Shown: piece by piece, positions 10,600 to 19,586 of the stretch | How positions within the stretch are numbered: position 1 is the stretch's first letter | Layout of the letters: every line of letters starts with the position of its first letter | Assembly: GCF_006539145.1 (NCBI RefSeq) | Contig: NZ_BJML01000008.1 | Coordinates: 124,001-188,000 of the forward strand | Direction of reading: 5' to 3' | Length of the DNA stretch: 64,000 nt | Source of the DNA: Microbacterium testaceum | GTDB taxonomy: Bacteria > Actinomycetota > Actinomycetes > Actinomycetales > Microbacteriaceae | Notes under the pieces: model-generated | The model's input: the letters and a program-made list of their open reading frames with translations, nothing else | What the model was told of the DNA's origin: nothing | Database searches by the model: none | Position numbers and translations under genes: made by a program

Positions 10600-11199
10600 A
10601 TGCACTGGGGGGCGAATTCGAGCGTGGCGGTCGCCGTGCTCATCGCGGGAGTCATCACGACGATCGTCACCGCGATCATCAGGCGGTCGCCGTCGCGCGC
10701 GACCGCGCGAGCGACGCGGGAGGGCGTGCTCTTCGTGGTCTCGACGCGGATGTGGCAGCGCGTGCTCATCCGCACCGTCGGCATCGCCGTCCTGCCGCTG
10801 GCGGTCATGCTCCTGCTGGCAGCCGCCTTCGTCCGCGACCCCGAGATCGGAATGGTCATCGCGGGGGCGGCGATGCTCGTCGGCGGCATCCTGTTCATCC
10901 TCCTCGCCCGCGGCATGAAGCGGATGCGTCTCGAAGTCACCCCCGACTCGGTGTGGTCGTTCGGTCTGGTGCGCGGGCCGAACGAGGTGCCGATCTCGGA
11001 GCTCACCAGCCTCGAGCCCAACCCCGGCGATCGGTTCGGCGGCATTCTCGCGAAGACGGGGAGCTCGACCCGATTCGGCGCGACGCGTCTCATGCTGGGA
11101 TATCCGCAGTTGATCGACTTCCTGCAGCACAGCCGTCCCGACCTGCCGATCCCCGAGGGGTCCTGGCCCCTTCAGGGACGAGCAGTCGCCTCCCGCTGA
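10600..11199 (+). CDS. Two-helix membrane protein of unknown function
   Basis: I do not recognise the family. The 199-residue product starts at ATG 10600 with GAAGAGGA eight bases upstream. It has an N-terminal transmembrane helix (VAVAVLIAGVITTIVTAII), a basic cytoplasmic stretch, a pair of hydrophobic helices (about 55-110), and a C-terminal soluble part with beta-rich text such as RLEVTPDSVWSFGLVRGP, which resembles membrane-anchored PH-like domains found in Actinobacteria. No catalytic motif is visible. It stands alone before recO. Confidence 0.75.
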   Translation: MHWGANSSVAVAVLIAGVITTIVTAIIRRSPSRATARATREGVLFVVSTRMWQRVLIRTVGIAVLPLAVMLLLAAAFVRDPEIGMVIAGAAMLVGGILFILLARGMKRMRLEVTPDSVWSFGLVRGPNEVPISELTSLEPNPGDRFGGILAKTGSSTRFGATRLMLGYPQLIDFLQHSRPDLPIPEGSWPLQGRAVASR

Positions 11200-11261
11200 G
11201 CCGAGCGGCGCGTCACGGCCGCGCGCGGCCGCTTCCCGGGGAACCGGGCGGATAATGGACT

Positions 11262-11990
11262 GTGCCCACCTACCGCGACGAAGTCGTGGTCCTGCGTACC
11301 CACAAGCTCGGGGAGGCGGACCGCATCCTCACCTTGCTCAGCCGGCGCAACGGCAAGATCCGTGCGGTCGCCAAGGGCGTGCGGCGCACCTCGTCGAAGT
11401 TCGGGTCTCGGCTCGAACCCTTCATGGTCGCCGACGTGCAGTTGGCGACGGGGCGCAACCTCGACATCGTGCAGCAGGCCGAGTCGCTCGGGTCGTACGG
11501 GGCCGACATCGTCACCGATTACGACCGGTACACCACCGCCAGCGCGATGGTCGAGACCGCCGACCGGTTGAACGAGGCCGAGGCCACCCCTCAGCAGTAC
11601 CTCCTCCTGGTCGGTGGCCTGCGCGCCCTCGCTCGCGCAGAACACTCCGAACGCAGCGTGCTCGATTCCTACCTGCTCCGCGCCATGGCCCTCTCGGGCT
11701 GGGCGCCGGGGCTGACCGAGTGCGCCCGCTGCGGCACGATCGGCGACCATGACTACTTCCTTCCCCAGCTCGGCGGGGTGATCTGCTCGACCTGCGCGCC
11801 GGCGGGCTCGCCCCGCGTCGCACCTGACACGGTCGATATGCTCCGCGCCCTCATGGCGGGGGAGTGGGAGCGCATCGACGCCGCCCCCGGTCGCACGATC
11901 GCGGCCGCATCGGGACTCGTGGCGGCGTACGCGCAGTTCCACCTCGAACGTGGCATCCGTTCGCTTTCGCACCTGGAGTCGCACCGATGA
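11262..11990 (+). CDS. recO: DNA repair protein RecO
   Basis: RecO works with RecR and RecF to load RecA on SSB-coated DNA. The 242-residue protein has the N-terminal OB fold ([19 protein letters not shown]) and a C-terminal zinc site with paired cysteines in ECARCG and ICSTCAP. It starts at GTG 11262. The stop overlaps the uppS start by 4 bases (ATGA), the standard actinobacterial recO-uppS pair. Confidence 0.95.
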   Translation: MPTYRDEVVVLRTHKLGEADRILTLLSRRNGKIRAVAKGVRRTSSKFGSRLEPFMVADVQLATGRNLDIVQQAESLGSYGADIVTDYDRYTTASAMVETADRLNEAEATPQQYLLLVGGLRALARAEHSERSVLDSYLLRAMALSGWAPGLTECARCGTIGDHDYFLPQLGGVICSTCAPAGSPRVAPDTVDMLRALMAGEWERIDAAPGRTIAAASGLVAAYAQFHLERGIRSLSHLESHR

Positions 11991-12790
11991 CACCCAAGCC
12001 CTTCACGCACCGCGACGCGGTGCCGTACCGCCCGCTCGACTGGACGGGCGAATACCCGCCCACCTACCCGAAGGGCGCGGTTCCGGAGCACGTCGCCATC
12101 GTGATGGACGGCAACGGCCGCTGGGCGAACCGCCAGGGGCTGACACGTGTCGAGGGGCACCGCGCCGGAGAGGCCGCCCTCCTCGACGTGGTCGCCGGCG
12201 CCATCCAGGCGGGTGTGAAACACCTGTCGGTGTACGCGTTCTCGACGGAGAACTGGTCGCGGTCGCCCGACGAGGTGCGGTTTCTCATGGGCTTCAACCG
12301 CGAGGTCCTGCATCGCCGCCGCGACCAGCTCAACGAGTGGGGCGTACGTATTCGCTGGTCGGGCCGCAAGCCGCGCCTCTGGGGCTCCGTCATCAAGGAG
12401 CTGCAGCACGCGGAGCGTCTCACCGAGGGGAACTCGACGCTGACGCTCACCATGTGCGTCAACTACGGCGGCCGGGTCGAGATCGTGGATGCCATGCGCC
12501 GCATCGGCGACGACATCGCGGCCGGTCGGCTCAAGCCTTCCGCGGTGACCGAAAAACTCATCCGCAAGAACCTGTACCAGCCCGACATGCCCGACGTGGA
12601 TCTGTTCGTGCGTTCCAGCGGCGAGCAGCGCACCTCGAACTTCTTGCTGTGGGAATCGGCGTACGCCGAGATGGTGTTCCTCGACACGCTCTGGCCCGAC
12701 TTCCGGCGCACGCACCTCTGGGACGCGATCGGGTTGTATCTGTCGCGTGATCGCCGATTCGGCGGGGCGGTCGACGCCCCCACGGCGTGA
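11987..12790 (+). CDS. uppS: Isoprenyl (polyprenyl) diphosphate synthase, UppS family
   Basis: This cis-prenyltransferase extends allylic diphosphates with isopentenyl diphosphate to give the polyprenyl carrier for cell-wall glycan assembly. The 267-residue protein carries the catalytic MDGNGRWA (Asp41), [10 protein letters not shown], and the C-terminal [19 protein letters not shown] block (with the E-x-R-x-S-N-F-L-L substrate site). The ATG at 11987 overlaps the recO stop. The order recO-uppS is conserved; the next core genes (dusB-dgt-dnaG) are 8.4 kb away, beyond a catabolic cluster. Confidence 0.95.
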   Translation: MTPKPFTHRDAVPYRPLDWTGEYPPTYPKGAVPEHVAIVMDGNGRWANRQGLTRVEGHRAGEAALLDVVAGAIQAGVKHLSVYAFSTENWSRSPDEVRFLMGFNREVLHRRRDQLNEWGVRIRWSGRKPRLWGSVIKELQHAERLTEGNSTLTLTMCVNYGGRVEIVDAMRRIGDDIAAGRLKPSAVTEKLIRKNLYQPDMPDVDLFVRSSGEQRTSNFLLWESAYAEMVFLDTLWPDFRRTHLWDAIGLYLSRDRRFGGAVDAPTA

Positions 12791-12793
12791 GAC

Positions 12794-13717
12794 TCAGCTG
12801 GCCAGCTCGCTCCGCAGGGCAGCGGCGGCTTCCATCGCCACCCGCCGCATCGCCTCGCGCGTCTGACCGCCGATGTGCGGCGTGACGACGACGTTGGCGC
12901 GGCCGCGGAGCGGGTGGTCGTCGGGCATCGGCTCGATCTCGGAGACGTCGAGTCCCGCGCCTCCCACCTCGCCCGCGTCGAGCGCCTCGGCCAGCGCGTA
13001 CTCGTCGACGACCCCACCCCGCGACGTGTTGATCACGATCGCGTGCGACGGCATCCTCCGGAACTGCTCGGCTCCGAGCAGGCCCCGAGTCGTGGGCACC
13101 AGCGGAACGTGCACGCTCACGGCATCCGCTTCGGAGAGCAATACGTCCAGCGGGAGCGGCTGCGCGCCGCCCGCCCGCACCTCGTCGTCGCTCAGGCCGG
13201 GGTCGTGCGCGAGGACGCGCATGCCGAATCCGCCCTGCCCGATCCGCGCGACGCGACGCGCGATGCGGCCGAAACCGATCAGGCCGAGGGTGGAGCCGCT
13301 GAGCTCACCCCCGATCAGATCGTCGCGCGAGGCGGTTCCGGTCGCTGCCGCGCCGATACCCCGCCGCACCGCCATCAGCAGCGCCACCGCGTGCTCGGCG
13401 ACCGACAGGACGTTCGCCTCCGGCGTGGTCGTGACCCGGATGCCGCGCTCTCGCGCGTAGGCGGTGTCGACGGTGTCGGTCCCCACGCCGTGGCGAGCCA
13501 CGACCCGCAGCCGCGGCATCCGCTTCAGCTGCGGGGCGTCGAGACGCGCCGTGCGGAGCAGGACTCCCTCGGCCACAGGCGCGACAACGTCTTCGGTCGC
13601 GGCGCCCACCCCCCACCCGCGGCGCACGTCGGCCCAGGTCTCGAGGTCGGCCACCGCGTCGGCGTGGATCTCACGAGGGACCCAGACGACCGGCCGCACC
13701 GGAGAACGCTCAGCCAC
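12794..13717 (-). CDS. D-2-hydroxyacid dehydrogenase, NAD-binding
   Basis: This 307-residue protein has the D-isomer 2-hydroxyacid dehydrogenase layout. The catalytic Arg lies in NTSRGGVVDE, the nucleotide-binding loop is GLIGFGRIARRVARIG, and the catalytic His is in VTPHIGGQT, with the glutamate in DVSEIEPMPDDHPL. It converts 2-oxoacids and D-2-hydroxyacids (glyoxylate reductase/phosphoglycerate dehydrogenase-like). It is the last gene of a minus-strand trio, overlapping the RraA-like gene by 8 bases, which places it in the acid-catabolism cluster. Direction and substrate in the cell are inferred only. Confidence 0.88.
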   Translation of the reverse strand: MAERSPVRPVVWVPREIHADAVADLETWADVRRGWGVGAATEDVVAPVAEGVLLRTARLDAPQLKRMPRLRVVARHGVGTDTVDTAYARERGIRVTTTPEANVLSVAEHAVALLMAVRRGIGAAATGTASRDDLIGGELSGSTLGLIGFGRIARRVARIGQGGFGMRVLAHDPGLSDDEVRAGGAQPLPLDVLLSEADAVSVHVPLVPTTRGLLGAEQFRRMPSHAIVINTSRGGVVDEYALAEALDAGEVGGAGLDVSEIEPMPDDHPLRGRANVVVTPHIGGQTREAMRRVAMEAAAALRSELAS

Positions 13718-14309
13718 GGGGCGTGAGGGCGCGGTTGGCGGCGCGACGCTCGGTCTCGCCGCGCAGGAGTTCGTCGGCCGCGGCGCGGACCGCGGCGATT
13801 CGCTCGCGGGGAACGACGGCGACGCCGTCTGAGTCGCCCACGATCCAGTCGCCGGGCGAGACGGGAACGCCGCCGAGCGTGACGGTTCCGCCCAGGCGGA
13901 AGGGCCCGGTCTTCCACGGGCCCGCGGGGGTCACCGCGCGAGCGAACACCGGTACGCCGACCTGGCGCAGCTCACCCGCGTCGCGCGCCGCACCGTCGAG
14001 CACCATGCCGGCCACACCGAGCGCCTTCGCCTTCTCTGCTACGAGCTCTCCGATCAGGGCCCTGCTCTCGTCTGACCCGCCGTCCACCACCAGGACCTCT
14101 CCGGCACGAATGACCTCGAACGCCGCGTGCACACCCTTGTTGTCGCCGGGACGTGTGAGCACGGTGGCCGCGGGGCCGGAGACGACCGCGCCGTCCCACA
14201 GGGGCGAGACGCCCCGCGCCACTCCGAAGCGGTCCATCGCGTCACCGACGGTCGCGGACGCGTACGCACCGGGTGGAGGGTATTCCGTGTTCTCGGTCGG
14301 GGTGCTCAT
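13710..14309 (-). CDS. RraA-like protein (class II aldolase / oxaloacetate decarboxylase type)
   Basis: This 199-residue protein belongs to the RraA/HMG-CHA aldolase fold. Visible blocks are ASATVGDAMDRFG at the N-terminus, the GDNKGVHAAFE and GDSDGVAVVP loops, and VLDGAARD with the Asp-Arg region that binds metal and pyruvate enolate in aldolase members. Such enzymes cleave 4-hydroxy-4-methyl-2-oxoglutarate or 4-carboxy-4-hydroxy-2-oxoadipate to pyruvate and often decarboxylate oxaloacetate. In this metabolic cluster an aldolase or decarboxylase role is more likely than RNase E inhibition. It overlaps the dehydrogenase gene. Confidence 0.85.
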   Translation of the reverse strand: MSTPTENTEYPPPGAYASATVGDAMDRFGVARGVSPLWDGAVVSGPAATVLTRPGDNKGVHAAFEVIRAGEVLVVDGGSDESRALIGELVAEKAKALGVAGMVLDGAARDAGELRQVGVPVFARAVTPAGPWKTGPFRLGGTVTLGGVPVSPGDWIVGDSDGVAVVPRERIAAVRAAADELLRGETERRAANRALTPRG

Positions 14310-14349
14310 CGTCGGGCGATCCTCTCGTCGGGGGTGGGTCGGGAAGAAG

Positions 14350-15147
14350 TCAGTCGAGCGCGGGGGGCAGACCGGTGTGGCGGAGATCGGATGCCGCGGC
14401 CTCGAGCGCCTCGAGGAAGATGTCCACGCGCTCGTCGGTGAAGCGGGCCGTCGGCCCACCGAGTCCGAGCACCACGGCGGGACGTCGGTCGTCGCCCTCT
14501 CGCACGATCACGGCGACGCCGCTGTTACCCGGTTCGCGGGCTCCGTGCGACACGGCGTGCCGATCGCGGGCGGCTGCAGCAACCGCGAGACGGAAGGCGT
14601 CGGCGTCGACGCGGGGAAGCTGGTCGGCCGGGACCGCGGCGAGGACGTGCTCCGCCGCATCGGGCCCGCTCGCCGCCACCAGCAGCGTGGACGACGCGCC
14701 GGCAAGCAGCGGCATCTCGTCACCGACCTGGACCACGTGGCGCAGCGAATAGGGGCTGGGCGACTGCGCGACGGCCACGCGGCGCAGGCCGCTGCGGACG
14801 TAGAGGCTCGCCGTCTCACCGGTCTCTTGCGCGAGCCGTGTCATGCGGTCGGCGGTCTCTTCAGGGACCGCCCACGCCGCCTCGGCGAAGGCGGCGAGAC
14901 GAATGAGGCGCGCGCCCACCGTGATCCGGCCATCGGCGGCGTGGCGGAGCATGCGTTCGCTCACCAGGGTGTCGATCAGCCGCAGCACCGTCGTTCGCGG
15001 CAAACCGCTCTCGCGCACGATCTCTGCGACCGAGAGCACGGGGCGATCCGCGGTGAAGCTCTGCAGTACCTCGAAAGCTCGGGTGACGGCTCGAACGCCA
15101 CCGCCCTCGGAGGTCGAGCTGTTTCGGCTCTCGATGGTCGTGGACAT
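14350..15147 (-). CDS. IclR family transcriptional regulator
   Basis: This 265-residue regulator has an N-terminal winged helix (about 20-75: VTRAFEVLQSF, LSVAEIVRESGLPRTTVLRLI) and a C-terminal IclR effector domain (SLYVRSGLRRVAVAQSPSPY, the SGVAVIVREG block). IclR proteins commonly control operons for degradation of organic and aromatic acids. The start at 15147 is preferred over 15153 because GGAAG lies eight bases before it. It diverges from the tctCBA operon, and a palindrome at 15205-15222 sits between them. It probably responds to the transported acid or a CoA derivative. Confidence 0.9.
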   Translation of the reverse strand: MSTTIESRNSSTSEGGGVRAVTRAFEVLQSFTADRPVLSVAEIVRESGLPRTTVLRLIDTLVSERMLRHAADGRITVGARLIRLAAFAEAAWAVPEETADRMTRLAQETGETASLYVRSGLRRVAVAQSPSPYSLRHVVQVGDEMPLLAGASSTLLVAASGPDAAEHVLAAVPADQLPRVDADAFRLAVAAAARDRHAVSHGAREPGNSGVAVIVREGDDRRPAVVLGLGGPTARFTDERVDIFLEALEAAASDLRHTGLPPALD

Positions 15148-15204
15148 GGTCATCTCTTCCCGGCGCCGCGGTTGCGCCTTCACGTTGAGCGAGTGTACCG
15201 TCAG

Positions 15205-15222
15205 GTGGACACCGGAGTCCAC
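15205..15222. promoter_or_regulatory. Inverted repeat, candidate IclR operator
   Basis: GTGGAC, six-base spacer ACCGGA, GTCCAC forms a perfect 6-base inverted repeat in the 119-base gap between the IclR gene and tctC. It lies 45 bases before the tctC start, where a regulator could act on both promoters. Confidence 0.6.
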
Positions 15223-15266
15223 TAGATGGTCATCGGGTCCGAACCTCATCACGAAGGAGTGACGAC

Positions 15267-16253
15267 GTGACAACCAGACGCGTCCTGTTGCACGCGCTCG
15301 GGATCGCAGCCACCGCCGCCCTCGTCGGCGTGGCCGCGGTCAACGCCAGCGGCTCGACCGCCGGCGCCGACCCGCGGACCAAGCTGACGATCATGGCCCC
15401 CGCGGCCCCCGGCGGCGGGTGGGACCTCGCCTCCCGCGAGTCCCAGCAGGTGCTGCGCTCGACCTCGGTCGTCAACAACGTGCAGGTGGTCAATGTGCCC
15501 GGGGCAGGTGGGACCATCGGTCTCGGCCAGTTCGTGCAGCTCGATGCCGACCCCACGAACCTCATGATGACCGGCACCGTCATGGAGGGCGCGATCACCG
15601 CCAACGGCTCCGAGGCGACGCTGGCCGACACGACGCCGATCGCCCGCCTCGCCGAGGACTACATCGTCTTCATCGTGCCGGCCGACTCGCCGTTCCAGAC
15701 CCTCGACGACTTCGTGCGGGCCTGGCGTGAGAATCCGCACGGCCAGGCGATCGGTGGCGGCGGCATCGGCGGAACCGATCACCTGCTCACCGGTCTGACG
15801 GCGAAAGCCGCGGGCATCGATCCGGGCGAGATCAACTACGTCTCGTACGCCGGTGGGGGCGAGGTCCTCACCGCGCTGCTGTCGAACACGGTCGCCGTCG
15901 GCGTGAGCGGATACAACGACTTCAGCGACCAGATCGAAGCCGGGCGGCTCCGGGCCCTGGCCGTCTCGTCCGAGGAAGCCGTTCCCGGCATCGACATCCC
16001 CACCTTCATCGAACAGGGCGTCGACGTGAACCTCCCCAACTGGCGCGGCCTCGTCGCCCCTCCCGGCTTGACCGATGCCGACCGCGACGAGCTCGTCGCC
16101 ATCGTCGAGCAGATGGCGGCCACGCCCGAGTGGGCCGAGGTGCTCGAGCGCAACCGATGGCGCGACGCGCTGCTGACCGGTGCGGACTTCGCCGACTTCA
16201 TCGCACAGGACCAAGCGCGCGTCGACGCGATCATCGAGGAGCTGGGCCTGTGA
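15267..16253 (+). CDS. tctC: Tripartite tricarboxylate transporter substrate-binding protein
   Basis: This 328-residue extracytoplasmic receptor of the TctC/Bug family captures a carboxylic acid for the TctAB membrane complex. The N-terminus has a basic start and a hydrophobic stretch ([20 protein letters not shown]) typical of a signal peptide; no clear lipobox cysteine is present, so anchoring is uncertain in this monoderm. The mature part begins with [14 protein letters not shown], the family's ligand-loop motif, and has [10 protein letters not shown] and [17 protein letters not shown] at 15267 has GAAGGAG seven bases upstream. It opens the tctC-tctB-tctA-CoA transferase-lyase operon. Confidence 0.93.
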   Translation: MTTRRVLLHALGIAATAALVGVAAVNASGSTAGADPRTKLTIMAPAAPGGGWDLASRESQQVLRSTSVVNNVQVVNVPGAGGTIGLGQFVQLDADPTNLMMTGTVMEGAITANGSEATLADTTPIARLAEDYIVFIVPADSPFQTLDDFVRAWRENPHGQAIGGGGIGGTDHLLTGLTAKAAGIDPGEINYVSYAGGGEVLTALLSNTVAVGVSGYNDFSDQIEAGRLRALAVSSEEAVPGIDIPTFIEQGVDVNLPNWRGLVAPPGLTDADRDELVAIVEQMAATPEWAEVLERNRWRDALLTGADFADFIAQDQARVDAIIEELGL

Positions 16254-16861
16254 GCGGCGTCATCCCCACCGTCCCGCGTACCCACCGGGCACGCACAGCA
16301 GACGGATTCTGGCGACGTCGCACGGGCCTCGTGGTCCCCGCCGTCATGCTGTCGGTCGGTCTCGCCCTCATCGTGGGCACCCTCACGATGACGGTGCCCG
16401 CCAACACCGCCCCTCCCGGGCCGCAGCTTTTCCCGGCCCTCATCGCGTCCGCGGTGATCGTGCTCGCGATCCTGCTCGCCGTCGATGTGATCCGCCGCCC
16501 CGAGCCGGTCGAGGTCGCCGACGACGCCGCGGTTCAGAACCCCTCCGAACTCGACGATGACGCCCTCATCGCCGCGGTCGAAGGGCATGAGCCCGACGCC
16601 CCCGTGGTGCGCCCGCGGAGCAACCTGTGGGCCCTGGCGGGGGCTGTCGGCACGGTCGTCATCTTCATCGCCGCGCTCACTCCGCTCGGATGGCTCCTCT
16701 CCGGCGCGTTCCTGTTCTGGGGTATCGCCCGATCGCTCGGGAGCCGCCGCCCGATCTTCGACATCTTCCTCTCGCTGGCGATCTCCGCCATCGTGCAGAT
16801 CGCCTTCTCCGGCGGTCTCGGACTCAACCTGCCGCCTGGAATCCTGGAGGGCCTCTTCTGA
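16250..16861 (+). CDS. tctB: Tripartite tricarboxylate transporter small membrane subunit
   Basis: This 203-residue protein has four hydrophobic helices and a central charged loop, as in TctB. The first pair (LVVPAVMLSVGLALIVGT; LFPALIASAVIVLAILLAV) flanks the family text GPQLFP, and a second pair follows residue 125. It starts at GTG 16250, overlapping the tctC stop (GTGA), and its stop shares one base with the tctA start. It forms the permease with TctA. Confidence 0.9.
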   Translation: MSGVIPTVPRTHRARTADGFWRRRTGLVVPAVMLSVGLALIVGTLTMTVPANTAPPGPQLFPALIASAVIVLAILLAVDVIRRPEPVEVADDAAVQNPSELDDDALIAAVEGHEPDAPVVRPRSNLWALAGAVGTVVIFIAALTPLGWLLSGAFLFWGIARSLGSRRPIFDIFLSLAISAIVQIAFSGGLGLNLPPGILEGLF

Positions 16862-18372
16862 TGGATGCTCTGGTCAACCTGGGGGAGGGCTTCGCCGTCG
16901 TCCTCACCCCCATCAATATGCTGTGGGTGCTCATCGGAGCCGTCCTCGGCACCGCCGTGGGCGTGCTCCCCGGCCTCGGCTCGGCGATGGCCGTCGCGCT
17001 GCTCCTCCCCGTCACCTTCTCCCTCGACCCGATCGGCGCGTTCATCATGTTCGCCGGGGTCCTCTTCGGCGGCCTCTTCGGTGACTCGATCGCCGGCATC
17101 CTGATGAACACCCCCGGCAACAGCACCGCGATCGCCGGGTCCATCGAAGGCCACCGGATGGCCAAGGACGGCCGCGCGGCTCAGGCGCTGGCGACCTCGG
17201 CGATCGGCGCCTTCATCGGCGGCATCATCGCCTCGATCCTGGTGGTCTTCTTCGCACCGCGTCTCGCGGAACTCGCGACCCTGTTCGGCCCCGCCGAGTA
17301 CCTCGCCCTGGCCGTCTTCGCCTTCGTGGCGATCTCGGCCGTCGTCACCGATTCGGTGCTGCGCGGCCTCGCCGCCCTTGCCATCGGACTGGCGATCTCC
17401 GTGGTCGGCATCGACGGTGCATCCGGCGCCTCGCGCTTCACCTTCGGTCTGCCGGAACTCTTCGACGGGATCGACATCGTCGTGATCACCGTCGGGCTCC
17501 TCGCCCTCGGCGAGGTCTTCAGCGTCGCGGGTCGCCGCGGCACGCCCGACGACACGAAGCTCCTGGCCTCGAGCGGTCGCCTCTGGCTGTCGTTCCGCGA
17601 GCTGCGGCAGGCGCTGCCCGCGTGGCTGCGCGGTACCGCGATCGGCGTGCCGTTCGGCATCATCCCCGTCGGCGGCTCCGAAGTCCCGACCTTCCTGTCC
17701 TACGGGACGGAGCGCAAGCTCGACGGACGACGCAAGCGGCCGATGTTCGGTCGCGGCGCCATCCAGGGCGTCGCCGGCCCCGAGGCAGCGGGCAACGCGA
17801 CGGCGGGTACCGCCATGGGAGCCCTGCTCGCCCTGGGCCTTCCCACCTCGGCGACCGCGGCGATCCTGCTCGCGGCCTTCCGCCAGTACGGTCTGCAGCC
17901 GGGGCCGCTGCTCTTCGACCGCGCACCCGACCTCGTGTGGGCGCTGCTGGCGAGCTTCTTCGTCGGCATGGTCGTCCTCCTGATCCTCAACCTGCCGTTC
18001 GCGCCCCTCTGGGCGAAGCTGCTGAAGGTGCCCAAGCACTACCTCTACGCGGGCATCACGGTGTTCGCCATGCTCGGCGTCTATGCCACGAGCGGCAAGA
18101 TCCTCGACCTGGTGCTCGTGCTCGCGGTGGGTCTGCTCGGTTTCCTGATGCGACGCTACGGCCTGCCGGTCGCCCCGATGCTCATCGCCATCATCCTCGG
18201 CCCCCTCGCCGAGACCGAGTACCGCCGAGCCATGGCCGTCAGCGAGGGCGACGCCGGCATCCTCGTGTCGAGCCCCATCTCGATCACGCTGTACGCGGTG
18301 CTCGCCGTTGCGGTCGTGGGCGTCGTCTTCACCCGGGTGCGCGCCGCGCGGAAGCAGAAGGTCGCCGCATGA
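16861..18372 (+). CDS. tctA: Tripartite tricarboxylate transporter large permease subunit
   Basis: This is a 503-residue, roughly 12-helix permease. The diagnostic TctA motif [21 protein letters not shown] lies near residues 30-50 (shown as [12 protein letters not shown]), [13 protein letters not shown] is near 80, and a repeat copy, [14 protein letters not shown] with [12 protein letters not shown], is in the second half. It uses the ion gradient to import the acid delivered by TctC. The start ATG overlaps the tctB stop by one base; the stop overlaps the next gene by an ATGA. Confidence 0.95.
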   Translation: MDALVNLGEGFAVVLTPINMLWVLIGAVLGTAVGVLPGLGSAMAVALLLPVTFSLDPIGAFIMFAGVLFGGLFGDSIAGILMNTPGNSTAIAGSIEGHRMAKDGRAAQALATSAIGAFIGGIIASILVVFFAPRLAELATLFGPAEYLALAVFAFVAISAVVTDSVLRGLAALAIGLAISVVGIDGASGASRFTFGLPELFDGIDIVVITVGLLALGEVFSVAGRRGTPDDTKLLASSGRLWLSFRELRQALPAWLRGTAIGVPFGIIPVGGSEVPTFLSYGTERKLDGRRKRPMFGRGAIQGVAGPEAAGNATAGTAMGALLALGLPTSATAAILLAAFRQYGLQPGPLLFDRAPDLVWALLASFFVGMVVLLILNLPFAPLWAKLLKVPKHYLYAGITVFAMLGVYATSGKILDLVLVLAVGLLGFLMRRYGLPVAPMLIAIILGPLAETEYRRAMAVSEGDAGILVSSPISITLYAVLAVAVVGVVFTRVRAARKQKVAA

Positions 18373-19586
18373 CGGATGCCACGACCCCGGGACCCCTGAC
18401 AGGGATCACCGTCCTGGACCTCACCAACGTTCTCGCCGGCCCCTACGCGGCCTACCAGCTGGCTCTGATGGGTGCCGACGTGATCAAGGTGGAGACCCCG
18501 GAAGGCGGCGACCTCGCGCGTCGCCTGGGCACCTCGGCCGAACTCAACGCGCAGCTGCTGGGCATCTCCTTCCTCGCCCAGAACGCCCAGAAGCGCTCGA
18601 TCACCCTCGATCTCAAGACGGAGCGCGGCGCGGAAGCACTGCGTCGGCTCGTCGCGACCGCTGACGTGCTCGTCGAGAACTTCCGCCCCGGGGTTCTCGA
18701 GCGCCTCGGGTTCGGGTGGGACCATCTCCGGGCGCTGAACTCCCGTCTCATCCTGTGTCAGGTGTCGGGTTTCGGACAGACCGGCCCGATGCGTACCAAG
18801 CCTGCGTACGACCAGATCATCCAGGGGTACTCGGGAATGATGAGCGTGACAGGCACCGCCGAGACCGGCCCGCTGCGCGCGGGGTTCCCGCTCGCCGACA
18901 CGATCGGCGGGCTCGCCGCGGCGTTCGCGATCTCCAGCGCCCTCGCCGGTCGCGCCCGCACGGGTGCGGGAGCCGTGATCGACGTCTCGATGCTCGAGAC
19001 CGCGGTGACGGCCATGGGATGGGTCGTCTCGAACCTGCTGGTCGACGGTCACGAGCCCCGTCCCCTCGGCAACGACAACGGCACGGCTGCTCCCTCCGGG
19101 GCGTTCACGACCGCGGACGGCATGCTCAACATCGCCGCGAACAAGCAGGAGCAGTTCGAGCTCCTCTGCACCCTCGTCGGTCGTCCCGACCTGGTCACCG
19201 ACGACCGCTTCAGCGAGCGCGAGAGCCGGAAGAGACACCGCGCCGCGCTCACGGCCGAGCTCGAGAGCGCGCTCGCCGCGCGTCCGGCCGCCGAATGGGA
19301 GGACATCCTCAGCTCCGCGGGCGTCCCCGCGGCCGCCGTTCTGCGCGTGGATGAGATGCTGCGCAGCCCCCAGATCCTGGACCGTGGCCTCGTTCACGAG
19401 CTTCCGTTCCCGGGCGGCGGCGACGCGCCGCTGCGTGTTCTGGGCAACGGCATTCGGATCGACGGGAAGCCCTCGACACCGCGTACCCCGCCGCCGCTCC
19501 TGGGCGAACACACCGACGAGATCCTGGCGACTCTCGGCTACAGCGCCGAAGAGATCGCCGCCCTGCACGAGGAAGGCGCTGTATGA
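18369..19586 (+). CDS. CaiB/BaiF-type class III CoA-transferase
   Basis: This 405-residue enzyme moves CoA from one acyl-CoA to a carboxylic acid. The N-terminal text LDLTNVLAGPYAAYQLALMGADVIKVE is the family entry region (shown as LAGPYAAYQLALMGADV), and the active-site aspartate is Asp177 in PLADTIGG. GFGQTGPMRTKPAYDQIIQ gives the usual CoA-binding motif. The start ATG overlaps the tctA stop and the end overlaps the next gene, so transport and activation are co-translated. The likely role is to convert the imported acid to its CoA thioester; donor and acceptor are not known. Confidence 0.92.
   Translation: MTDATTPGPLTGITVLDLTNVLAGPYAAYQLALMGADVIKVETPEGGDLARRLGTSAELNAQLLGISFLAQNAQKRSITLDLKTERGAEALRRLVATADVLVENFRPGVLERLGFGWDHLRALNSRLILCQVSGFGQTGPMRTKPAYDQIIQGYSGMMSVTGTAETGPLRAGFPLADTIGGLAAAFAISSALAGRARTGAGAVIDVSMLETAVTAMGWVVSNLLVDGHEPRPLGNDNGTAAPSGAFTTADGMLNIAANKQEQFELLCTLVGRPDLVTDDRFSERESRKRHRAALTAELESALAARPAAEWEDILSSAGVPAAAVLRVDEMLRSPQILDRGLVHELPFPGGGDAPLRVLGNGIRIDGKPSTPRTPPPLLGEHTDEILATLGYSAEEIAALHEEGAV

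Noticed and set aside
16534..18039. A 501-codon minus-strand frame opposite tctB-tctA
   Set aside because: It is an antisense shadow rich in Glu, Arg and Gly; tctA has its family motifs.
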